Shown here piece after piece: positions 16,339 through 25,037 of a stretch of 64,000 nucleotides of DNA. How positions within the stretch are numbered: position 1 is the first letter of the stretch; each line of letters starts with the position of its first letter. Both the position numbers and the translations under genes were made by a program. The notes under the pieces are model-generated. The model searched no databases, was not told where the DNA came from, and worked only from the letters and a program-made list of their open reading frames with translations. The DNA is from Deferribacteres bacterium (lineage in GTDB: Bacteria; Zhuqueibacterota; Zhuqueibacteria; Zhuqueibacterales; Geothermadaptataceae): contig JACKDF010000006.1 of the NCBI GenBank assembly GCA_020633655.1, positions 124,001-188,000 on the forward strand, given 5' to 3'.

Positions 16339-17762
16339 AAAAAGTCAAACATGAATCATTGCTGGATCTGGCGCAATCCCTGCGCTGGGAAGCCGGGGAA
16401 AATTTGCACGACCATCTTGTTAATGCCATTTACGAAGATGCGGCTCGAATTGCCAATAGCTCCGTGAGTAAAGATGGGAAAATTCGAAAATTTAACTGGG
16501 ATCGATTTCTCGATAGAATGATAACCAGCCGCCTGACGGGCTATCCATTGATGATCCTTTTGCTCGGAGTTGTTTTCTGGATCACGATCTCCGGTGCAAA
16601 TGTTCCTTCAGGCTTCATAGCATCCTTGTTAATTGAAAACTTGCATCCAGTATTAAAAAATTTCGGTACGCAGGTGGGACTGCCATGGTGGTTAAACGGA
16701 TTGTTGTTCGATGGAATTTATCTCGCCTCGGCTTGGGTCATCTCAGTCATGCTGCCACCAATGGCGATTTTCTTCCCACTGTTCACACTTCTCGAAGATT
16801 TTGGGTATTTACCGCGAGTATCGTTTAATCTCGATAATCTATTTCGTAAAGCAGGAGCCCATGGCAAACAAGCACTTACAATGAGCATGGGTTTTGGTTG
16901 CAATGCGGCAGGCGTGGTTGCTGCACGCATCATCGATAGCCCGCGCGAACGGCTTATCGCTATTATTACCAACAATTTTGCCCTGTGCAATGGTCGCTGG
17001 CCAACACAAATTTTAATTGCAACACTGTTTATCGGGACATTGGTTGCGCCGCAGTTTGGTGGTCTGGCAGCTACAGCTGCAGTAGTTAGCATCGTAATGT
17101 TAGGTATCTTTTTTACTTTTTTATCATCCTGGCTTTTGTCACGAACGGTTTTACGTGGTGAGCCGTCAACATTTAGCCTGGAATTGCCTCCCTTTCGTCC
17201 GCCGCGTTTCTGGAAAACGCTGTATACATCGCTCATCGACAGGACAGTCTTTGTGCTCTGGCGCGCTATTGTTTTTGCTATGCCGGCAGGAGCTGTAATC
17301 TGGCTTGTTGCCAATATCCACATCGGTTCACTGAGCATTGCTTCTCATATAATCAATTTGTTTGATCCGTTCGGCCTTCTTATTGGATTGAATGGTGTTA
17401 TTTTATTAGCCTACATTATCGCCATTCCGGCGAATGAAATTGTCGTGCCAACGATTCTCATGTTGACAGTCCTAAGCTTAAAAATTACTGGAGTGGGCGA
17501 AGGTGCTGGCGTCATGTTCGAATTAACCAATGATTCTGCCTATAAAACGCTTTTCAACGCCGCCGGTTGGACGACACTGACCGCTGTGAATCTGATGATT
17601 TTCAGCCTGGTTCATAATCCCTGTTCGACGACGATATACACGATTTACAAAGAAACAAGAAGTATGAAGTGGACAATTTTTGCCTCCGTTGCTCCTGTGC
17701 TTATGGGATTAACGCTCTGCTTTTTTATTGCGCAGATTTGGCGGATTGTAGCGGGGTATTAG
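16335..17762 (+). CDS. feoB: FeoB permease domain as a separate protein
   Basis: The 475-residue protein is the inner-membrane part of the ferrous iron transporter. A cytosolic N-terminal stretch leads into DRMITSRLTGYPLMILLLGVVFW, the usual entry into the FeoB membrane region. The Gate motif GFGCNAAGVVAARIIDSPRERL and a second conserved segment (AYIIAIPANEIVVPTILML) are present, along with about eight to ten hydrophobic helices and the C-terminal HNPCSTTIYTIYKE motif. The ATGA overlap with the GTPase gene suggests coupled synthesis in fixed ratio. Confidence 0.9.
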   Translation: MKKVKHESLLDLAQSLRWEAGENLHDHLVNAIYEDAARIANSSVSKDGKIRKFNWDRFLDRMITSRLTGYPLMILLLGVVFWITISGANVPSGFIASLLIENLHPVLKNFGTQVGLPWWLNGLLFDGIYLASAWVISVMLPPMAIFFPLFTLLEDFGYLPRVSFNLDNLFRKAGAHGKQALTMSMGFGCNAAGVVAARIIDSPRERLIAIITNNFALCNGRWPTQILIATLFIGTLVAPQFGGLAATAAVVSIVMLGIFFTFLSSWLLSRTVLRGEPSTFSLELPPFRPPRFWKTLYTSLIDRTVFVLWRAIVFAMPAGAVIWLVANIHIGSLSIASHIINLFDPFGLLIGLNGVILLAYIIAIPANEIVVPTILMLTVLSLKITGVGEGAGVMFELTNDSAYKTLFNAAGWTTLTAVNLMIFSLVHNPCSTTIYTIYKETRSMKWTIFASVAPVLMGLTLCFFIAQIWRIVAGY

Positions 17763-18002
17763 TAGCCTTCTGACCTGTGAAACGAATAGGTGACATTTTG
17801 CAAAAAGCTAAAATTGAGAACTTACAATTTAAATTCAGGCAATTCTATCCTGTGGGTATCAACACTGGTGGCTTTAAAAGAAAAAATATGTGTTTTACCT
17901 ATCTTCTGTTAAATTTTCCTCTATAAATTTTGAAATTCGATCCAACCGCCGATCATTACGGGAATCACCAAAACTACCCATCACCACACTTTGGAGATTC
18001 CT

Positions 18003-21000
18003 ATGTCCCCACGTTACTATTCAATTGCAAAATTTTTCATTTATTTTACTGTTCTGGGTTGGGCATCCCCTATTTATGCCCAACTCATTTATCCTGGTGC
18101 CGTCGATATACTCGGTGCAGAAGAAATTGTCTTCGATTGGTCGGCGGATAGCTGTGAACAAATTGATATTCCGGACGCTCCAGCACGATTTTTCAGAGAC
18201 GCCGATGGAAAAATTCAGCTGATCGCGCCACACTACACTAACTACCGCATGATCGGCGACGATTTTGATTCCTTTGTGCGTGACTGCGCCAACGGCCCCA
18301 TTCTCACCTCCCATAAAAATCACGACCCAGCGCAGTGGAATGATCACGAATGGATCGTCGGCACATACACAACCGACGGCAAAACGATTCATGCCATAAT
18401 CCACAATGAATTTCATGGCGCAGAAAACACGGACTTTGTTTCCTGTCCCTCCGGTGATTATTTAAAATGCTGGTATAACGGTTTAACATCTGCGGCCTCA
18501 AGCGACACCGGGCGGACATTCACCCACGTAACCGCTCCCAATCATTTTGTTGCCACGATTCCCTATCCTTACGAACCGGACATTGGCCCATCCGGAATTT
18601 TTGGTGGCAGCAACATCATAAGAAATCCAAATGACGGTTACTATTATGTGCTCATTCACCTCGAAGCTCGCGGCGCCTATGATTGGGGAACCGGAATTAT
18701 GCGTACACAGGATCTGAGCGATCCCACAAGCTGGCGTGCCTGGGGCGGCAGTGAGTACAATATCCAGTTCGTCGATCCCCACAACGACACAGGATTTGAT
18801 CCCAACGATCATGTAGCGAAACCAATTGCTGCGGATGGTGCCCTCGAGAAAATGAGTGCCAGCCTGACATGGAACACCTACTTTAACAAATGGATGATTG
18901 TTGGCTCTGCGCAAAAAGGTGGTGTCTGGGGATTTTATTATTCCCTTTCTGAAGATTTGATTCACTGGACGGTCCGCAAGAAAATTATGGATGCGAACCT
19001 GCTCATCAATCCAAAACACAGCGTTTATGAGGACGTTCTTGCTTATCCAACCATTATCGATCATGCCGATACGTCGCGCAATTTTGAAATTACCGGTCAG
19101 GATGTTTATCTCTATTTCACCCGTATGCACACCGGCAACACGTATGACCGTGATTTGGTTCGCGTCCCCATTCGTTTCAATAAATTACTCGTGGATACGC
19201 TGGTTGTTACCGGCGGCGGCAATTATGAAGACAATAATTTCGGGGATGGAATGTGCCAAACTTCAACAGGCAAATGCTCTTTTAAGGCAGCCATTGAAGA
19301 AGCCAACGCCAGACCGCCATGGTATGCAGATTCGACGATTTATATCACATTCAATATGGATTTTACCGAACTGAAGACTATTAACGTGGATGTTGGTATC
19401 CCGACGGTTATTTATCCAGTTCATATTGATGGTTTTACACAACCTGGAGCTAGCGCGAACACTGCCGTTTTTGGTGATTCGATCGATGCAAAATACATGG
19501 TTGAGCTTAAATTCGATGGGGAAAACAGCGTTCAGGGTTTAGCGTTTGAGTCTGACAAGAACACCATTCGTGGTTTGATACTCAACAGCCAGCAGGGCGC
19601 CTGTCTGCAATTTAATTTCTCCGACAGCAATGTGGTGCAAGGTGTCTTTGTCAACGTCGAAAATGATGGCGCGACAAAATCAAGTCCCGGAAATGATGGC
19701 ATCATGCTTACGAGCTCATCGTATAATTTGATCGGGGACACAATTGCATCCGGTCGTAACCTGATTCTCGGTGGTATTCGCATCGTTGGGCCGGACAGTC
19801 GTGAAAATCGTATCGAGGGTAATTATATCGGGACGGACTTGACCGGAACGAAGAAACTCGATCAATGGGCTGCCGGGGTGACATTGCAGGATGACGCACA
19901 GAACAACATTATTGGTGGAATGAATGGGAAAGCACGCAATCTTATTTCTGGTAACAATTCGGCTGGCGTGCAAATCAATAACAGTGGCAGCAGTGGTAAT
20001 GAAATTCTCAATAATTATATTGGGGTGAACGCGACCGGTACCGCCACAATTCCACAATCCAACGGCGTCACAATCAATGGTGGCGTCGAAGGCAATTACA
20101 TCGGCAAGCCAGGCGCCGGAAATGTCATCGGCGGTTCGACGGATGCCGGAATCTGGATTGACGGCGCACCGCGCAATTTCATTCAGGGGAATTACATCGG
20201 CACGGATACATCAGGAACGCTGGAATTGAGCAATACTGGTCCAGGCATTTATCTGCAAAATAACTGCGAGCAAACCGTGGTCGGCGGGGCTGGTGCCGGT
20301 GAAGCGAACACCATTGCTTTCAACCAGGACGGTGGCATCATGCTGCAATCGGGTGCCGGGACTGGAATAAAAATGTGGAGCAATAACATCTACAGGAACC
20401 GCAACGGCCTTGGTATTGATCTCGGCTATGACGACTGGCCAAACGAAGGTGATGACAAAGATGCAGACACCGGCGTTAACAACTGGCAAAATGCTCCGGT
20501 TTTACTCTCTGCAACCAATGGCGAAACGCAAATCAATGGCACACTCAACAGCACACCGAATACGGCATTCCGCATCGAATTTTTCGTTAGTGATACCTCT
20601 GATCCTTCGGGATACGGCGAGGGCCAACGCTATCTCGATGCCATGGAAGTCGCTACAGATGCCGATGGGAATGCGACGATCAACACCACCTTAATGCATA
20701 CTGTGGATCAGGGGAAATTTATTACTGCAACAGCATCCGATCCCAACTGGAATACCTCAGAATTTTCAAATGCTGTTGTTGCCAATCCCTTTGAGGGCAT
20801 TCTGGCGGTTTCTCCTGAAATATTTGAAGAAACCTCGGAAGTCAATTCCAGCACAAGTAGCACGCTTACAATCAGCAATACCGGAAATCAGGCTGTGGAT
20901 TGGTCGCTGAGTTGGTATGCCGCCTGGATTTCAGCGGCACAAACGACAGCAACCATTCAGCCACAGACATCGACAGAAGTGGAAATAACATTTGAGGCAA

Positions 21001-23636
21001 CCGGCCTGACTGCCAGCACATATACAGACACGCTCATTATCCAAAACAGCAATGAAACGCAGGACCAACTTCTTGTCCTCGTTCAGTTTACTGTCACAGA
21101 AACACCGCATATTTCAGTGACACCGGATAGTATCAGTGAACAAGTGGCAGAAGGCGGTAATCTGACAAAAACTATATCGCTGCAAAATACCGGGAATGGC
21201 ACATTGAGCTGGTTTGCTAATGCACCAATTGGCCAAAACTGGTTGCTGGTAAATAATCCGAGTGGCTCCCTCGCACCCGGTGAATCCACAACTTTTAATG
21301 CACAACTCAATGCCGGCTCCCTATCAACGGGTACCTATACGAGCGAGATCGCTATAAACAACAACGATCCAGATAATCACCTTGTTCTCATTCCCGTAAC
21401 TTTCAGTGTTACTGGCATCGGCAGAATAATTAGTGTTTCCCCACAATCTATTTCTGCCACAGTAACCAGTGGAGACAGCATTGAAAAACGACTTCTCGTC
21501 CATAATCTCGGGACTGTAAACTTGAACTGGACTGCGACGAACAGTCAATCATGGAATACACTCTACTTGACCTCCGCATCGACGGTGCCGAACGTGGCTG
21601 ACACCCTTGATTTTGTGCTCAATGCGCGGAATCTGTCAACAGGAACTTACGCAGATACGATTCGAATTAGTTCCGACGACCCGGACCATCCCCTGGTTGA
21701 AATTCCGATATCCCTGGAAGTTGAAGAATCGATTCCCGAGTTATGGATAAATTCTGATAACTTCAGCACGACTTTGGCTCAAGAGGACAGTTTGACGTTT
21801 CTTCTGGAAATAAAAAATACGGGTAGTGGTGGATTAAATTGGGCACTTTCCTGGAATGCAGGCTGGATCGACGTTTCGCCAACCCTGGGTCTCGGGCAGC
21901 CGGATAAAACGGACAGTGTTTTTATAATAGTAAAGTCGATTGGTTTATCTGTTGCCGCCTACTCAGATACATTACTGCTTACCACTTCTGATCCCAACAT
22001 GCCGGAGAGAAAGATTGCCGTACTCATGCTGGTTACCAACGAATTGCCGCAGATCAGCGTGTCGCAGAGCAGTCTGGTCGCGACCTTGAACGAAGGCGAA
22101 AGCACAGTTCATCCAATTGCCATTTTAAACAATGGGACAGCAGATCTGCAATGGTCGATGACGTGGAAGGAGAATTGGGTCAAACCATCGCACAGCAACG
22201 GCATTGTGCAGCAAGGCAGTTCCGTCGATTTTTCCGTAACCGTCGATGCAACCGGACTCGCTGGTGGCGACTATGCAGACACCTTGTTTATAGCATCTAA
22301 TGATCCCGGCACACCGCTGGTGAAGGTGGAAGTGTATCTCACGGTTATCGCACAAAATCCGAAAATGGTGGTTTCACAGGACAATCTCAGCAGCCGAATA
22401 CCCCAGGGAACAACCCATGAACACGAGATAATAATTAGCAATCAGGGCAGCGGTGAATTGCAATGGTCCGCTGCAAAAAGTCAAAACTGGATTCAACTTT
22501 CGCACATAAATAGTACTTTGCAACCCGGCAAGGAAGACACCATGCGAGTTTTGTTATCAGCGGAGGGGCTGGATGTTGGAACTTACCGTGATACGCTGTT
22601 CATTTCCTCAAATGATGCAGAAAATGCTCAATGGCCTGTGCTTATTTCTCTGGTTGTCGAGACCGGCAACGGCAATTTACCTGATATTCTCGTCTCCTTC
22701 GATACGCTGCGTGCGCAAATACCACCAGGCGGCATCGCGGATAGAAAAGTTAAAATCTACAACATCGGGCTGGGAATACTCAATTTCACGACATCGTGGA
22801 CTTACTTTTCTCCCTGGCTTTCTGTGCAGCCACAATCCGGGTCGCTCAATCCCGGTGACAGCACCGAAATACTGGTACACATGCAAACAGATACGCTGTC
22901 CCCGGGCACCCACAAGGGCGCCATCATGGTGCAATCAAACGATCCGGATTCACCAAATATCGTTATTGAGGTGCTCGTTGATGTTTTTGGTGCCCCTTTT
23001 ATAACGCTGGTACCTGAATCACTGTTCGTAACCGTGAACAGTGGTGAGGCAGCGAAAATGGCATTTCACATCGGTAATATGGGTTTAGCGGATTTGCAAT
23101 GGCAAATTTCTGCAAACGCATTACCGGAATGGCTGATCGCTGATAAATACACCGGAACAGTCGTACCCGGTGACAGCATGCTTGTGCAATTGGCCTTTAA
23201 TGCAGCCAGCCTGAATGGCGGCACCATGGAAAAATTCGCGTTGGAAATCACCAGCAACGATCCTGACAAGCCTTCGGTTTTTCTGAACCTACAGCTCGTG
23301 GTCAATGCAACGGTGGGTGTTTTAACCTTTCGTGAAGTCCCGCAGGATTATGTGCTGTCACAGAATTTTCCCAATCCATTTAATCCGGGAACTGTCATTC
23401 ATTATGCAGTGCCGGAGCAAGCCTGGGTCAGGTTGACGATTTATGATATTTCCGGCCGGCTGGTTTATGATGCCGTCGATGAATTGCAGAGTGCCTCCCA
23501 TTATCAGGTCAAATGGGAAGGGAAAAACGCAGCAGGACAACCAGTTGCAGCGGGTGTGTACGTCTACAAAATGATCGCACACGGTGCCTCGGGGAAAGTG
23601 TTTGTGCAGACGAAAAAAATGATGTTTTTGAAGTAG
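18003..23636 (+). CDS. giant secreted protein: beta-propeller, beta-helix, eight Ig-like repeats, Por sorting domain
   Basis: The 1877-residue protein starts at ATG 18003 (GGAG 6 bases upstream) with a signal peptide ending near IYAQ. Residues about 30-395 look like a glycosidase-type (GH43-like) beta-propeller with repeated WxxxG/DPxxW segments, but I see no certain catalytic triad. Residues about 400-900 start with a CSFKAAIEEAN segment and continue as a right-handed parallel beta-helix with recurring NYIGxxxxGT and NVIGG motifs. Residues about 934-1785 hold eight repeats of roughly 105 residues (xISVSPxSL...NTGxxxLxW...LxxGTYxDTLxIxSNDPxxPxVxIPV), resembling BACON/ASH-type Ig folds. The last 90 residues (QNFPNPFNPGTVIHY...GVYVYKM) are a Por/type IX sorting domain. 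The protein is probably exported to the cell surface and binds or processes polysaccharide; substrate unknown. Confidence 0.85.
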   Translation: MSPRYYSIAKFFIYFTVLGWASPIYAQLIYPGAVDILGAEEIVFDWSADSCEQIDIPDAPARFFRDADGKIQLIAPHYTNYRMIGDDFDSFVRDCANGPILTSHKNHDPAQWNDHEWIVGTYTTDGKTIHAIIHNEFHGAENTDFVSCPSGDYLKCWYNGLTSAASSDTGRTFTHVTAPNHFVATIPYPYEPDIGPSGIFGGSNIIRNPNDGYYYVLIHLEARGAYDWGTGIMRTQDLSDPTSWRAWGGSEYNIQFVDPHNDTGFDPNDHVAKPIAADGALEKMSASLTWNTYFNKWMIVGSAQKGGVWGFYYSLSEDLIHWTVRKKIMDANLLINPKHSVYEDVLAYPTIIDHADTSRNFEITGQDVYLYFTRMHTGNTYDRDLVRVPIRFNKLLVDTLVVTGGGNYEDNNFGDGMCQTSTGKCSFKAAIEEANARPPWYADSTIYITFNMDFTELKTINVDVGIPTVIYPVHIDGFTQPGASANTAVFGDSIDAKYMVELKFDGENSVQGLAFESDKNTIRGLILNSQQGACLQFNFSDSNVVQGVFVNVENDGATKSSPGNDGIMLTSSSYNLIGDTIASGRNLILGGIRIVGPDSRENRIEGNYIGTDLTGTKKLDQWAAGVTLQDDAQNNIIGGMNGKARNLISGNNSAGVQINNSGSSGNEILNNYIGVNATGTATIPQSNGVTINGGVEGNYIGKPGAGNVIGGSTDAGIWIDGAPRNFIQGNYIGTDTSGTLELSNTGPGIYLQNNCEQTVVGGAGAGEANTIAFNQDGGIMLQSGAGTGIKMWSNNIYRNRNGLGIDLGYDDWPNEGDDKDADTGVNNWQNAPVLLSATNGETQINGTLNSTPNTAFRIEFFVSDTSDPSGYGEGQRYLDAMEVATDADGNATINTTLMHTVDQGKFITATASDPNWNTSEFSNAVVANPFEGILAVSPEIFEETSEVNSSTSSTLTISNTGNQAVDWSLSWYAAWISAAQTTATIQPQTSTEVEITFEATGLTASTYTDTLIIQNSNETQDQLLVLVQFTVTETPHISVTPDSISEQVAEGGNLTKTISLQNTGNGTLSWFANAPIGQNWLLVNNPSGSLAPGESTTFNAQLNAGSLSTGTYTSEIAINNNDPDNHLVLIPVTFSVTGIGRIISVSPQSISATVTSGDSIEKRLLVHNLGTVNLNWTATNSQSWNTLYLTSASTVPNVADTLDFVLNARNLSTGTYADTIRISSDDPDHPLVEIPISLEVEESIPELWINSDNFSTTLAQEDSLTFLLEIKNTGSGGLNWALSWNAGWIDVSPTLGLGQPDKTDSVFIIVKSIGLSVAAYSDTLLLTTSDPNMPERKIAVLMLVTNELPQISVSQSSLVATLNEGESTVHPIAILNNGTADLQWSMTWKENWVKPSHSNGIVQQGSSVDFSVTVDATGLAGGDYADTLFIASNDPGTPLVKVEVYLTVIAQNPKMVVSQDNLSSRIPQGTTHEHEIIISNQGSGELQWSAAKSQNWIQLSHINSTLQPGKEDTMRVLLSAEGLDVGTYRDTLFISSNDAENAQWPVLISLVVETGNGNLPDILVSFDTLRAQIPPGGIADRKVKIYNIGLGILNFTTSWTYFSPWLSVQPQSGSLNPGDSTEILVHMQTDTLSPGTHKGAIMVQSNDPDSPNIVIEVLVDVFGAPFITLVPESLFVTVNSGEAAKMAFHIGNMGLADLQWQISANALPEWLIADKYTGTVVPGDSMLVQLAFNAASLNGGTMEKFALEITSNDPDKPSVFLNLQLVVNATVGVLTFREVPQDYVLSQNFPNPFNPGTVIHYAVPEQAWVRLTIYDISGRLVYDAVDELQSASHYQVKWEGKNAAGQPVAAGVYVYKMIAHGASGKVFVQTKKMMFLK

Positions 23637-23694
23637 AATGCAACAAAGATGGATTCGGGATATTCCCGGATCCGTCTCATGCGTTATAGTTCCC

Positions 23695-24612
23695 TCATAA
23701 AAACTCTTCCCACCTCTCCAACAATCCAACTCGATCCAATATCCAACGAAACTCCTGCCCCTCGATTTCGCTCATTTGTGGTTTAGCACGTGGTGCAATT
23801 ACATCCGGATGATCAATAATACCTCGTAGGTGCAGCATTGATTTCAAAAGTTCCTCGCTATAGCTTTCATAAAACATAAAATAGGGCAGGATTTTTTCAA
23901 AATAAAGTTGAGCAGCTTCATCCTTTTCATTCGCCAGAAATGCTTTGACGACTGCGCCGTGCAATTCAAGTGCTTCCGTACCTGTCATAAAGGACGTCAC
24001 ACCAAGACGCAGCAAATGAATCATGTGTCGGCCACCAGCGCCACCAATAACCTCAAGTTTACCCTGGGAAAGCTGCATGATTTGTTCGATTTTGGGGACG
24101 AAATTACTCCCCTCGGCTTTGACATATTTCACATTTTCGATTTCCTGATACATCCGCCACACAAGCTCCGGAGACAGCACGTTGGCCGATTCAGGCACAT
24201 CCTGGATGATAATTGGCAGGTTCACGGCTTGTGAGAGTTTTTGGTAAAAAGAAAAAGCAGCCTCTGAATCAGGCAAATTTATCAGCGGTAATGCCGCCAT
24301 AATAATGTCGGCACCGAGCTGCTCGGCTTCCTTCGCGTAATTTATAGAAATGCCAAAACCCTGCGCCGTCACACCGATGAAAACCGGAACTCTGCCAGCC
24401 GTTTCATCGACAATTATTTTGATCAGCTGCCTGCGGTCAGTGTCGGAAATTTTGTGGAATTCCGAGGCAAAGCCAAAGTGACCGATGGCCACCGCACCAC
24501 TTTGCAAACCGTAGCGTACAAGGCGCCGCTGACTTTTTTCATCAAGAGTTCCATCCGGTAAAATTGCTGTTGGAAGAATTGGCATCATACCCAGAAATTG
24601 TTTTTGCTGCAT
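23695..24612 (-). CDS. DapA/NanA-superfamily aldolase-like protein, atypical active site
   Basis: The 305-residue protein has the TIM-barrel pattern of the dihydrodipicolinate synthase/N-acetylneuraminate lyase superfamily. The Schiff-base lysine is Lys165 in VKYVKAEG. The usual catalytic tyrosine motif YNVP is replaced by Gln137-Asp138-Val-Pro, and the GTTGE-type motif by GHFGFASEF. It is therefore unlikely to be the lysine-pathway DapA; it may act on another 2-oxo acid, or be a reductive or sugar-acid aldolase. It stands alone, convergent with the giant secreted protein. The assignment to the superfamily is firm and the reaction is open. Confidence 0.8.
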   Translation of the reverse strand: MQQKQFLGMMPILPTAILPDGTLDEKSQRRLVRYGLQSGAVAIGHFGFASEFHKISDTDRRQLIKIIVDETAGRVPVFIGVTAQGFGISINYAKEAEQLGADIIMAALPLINLPDSEAAFSFYQKLSQAVNLPIIIQDVPESANVLSPELVWRMYQEIENVKYVKAEGSNFVPKIEQIMQLSQGKLEVIGGAGGRHMIHLLRLGVTSFMTGTEALELHGAVVKAFLANEKDEAAQLYFEKILPYFMFYESYSEELLKSMLHLRGIIDHPDVIAPRAKPQMSEIEGQEFRWILDRVGLLERWEEFL

Positions 24613-25037
24613 ATACTTGCTCCATTGGACAATTATTAATAAAGAACTTAACTCAACTGCTTAAAATAGGGCAGGTGAATTAAAAAATCAGGAATCGAAC
24701 GAAGGAATAATTTACGATATAACATACTATTCTTATAAAACCTTATCAGAAAATAGTCAATCCGAATTTTTTCTGGCATAATGCTTGTCTTTATATTTAT
24801 TTTTCGTTTAGGAATCAACCGCGATCGCAAAAGAATTCGGTTGGTTGTTGCATGCAAATTTTTTTAAGATAGGCACGTTTCTTAAAGAATCACGCTGAAT
24901 GTTCTGTTGCGAAACCACTCTGAAAGCTGTAACTTAAATCTCGTTTAATACAAGTTAAAGGTCAAGTTCATTCTTGTTTTTCATAAACCCCAAAACATGG
25001 AATTGCACTTTCGCCCGGAAAAAAAACAGGCCACAAT
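24613..25037. other. intergenic region upstream of the sensor kinase
   Basis: About 425 AT-rich bases separate divergent genes. It contains the second copy of a 17-base sequence also found at 14403-14419. A GGCACG-N4-TT sequence near 24871-24884 recalls a sigma-54 -24 box but lacks the -12 GC. A 69-codon minus-strand ORF here has no family features and is not called. Confidence 0.4.

Noticed and set aside
16718..17338. 206-codon minus-strand ORF opposite the FeoB permease gene
   Set aside because: It is antisense to a clear FeoB membrane domain and has biased composition without family motifs.
24648..24857. 69-codon minus-strand ORF in the region before the GAF kinase
   Set aside because: It has strongly basic, AT-driven composition, no ribosome binding site and no family features.
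24871..24884. GGCACG-N4-TTAA as a second sigma-54 promoter before the GAF kinase
   Set aside because: The -12 element lacks the essential GC, so the match is too weak to call.
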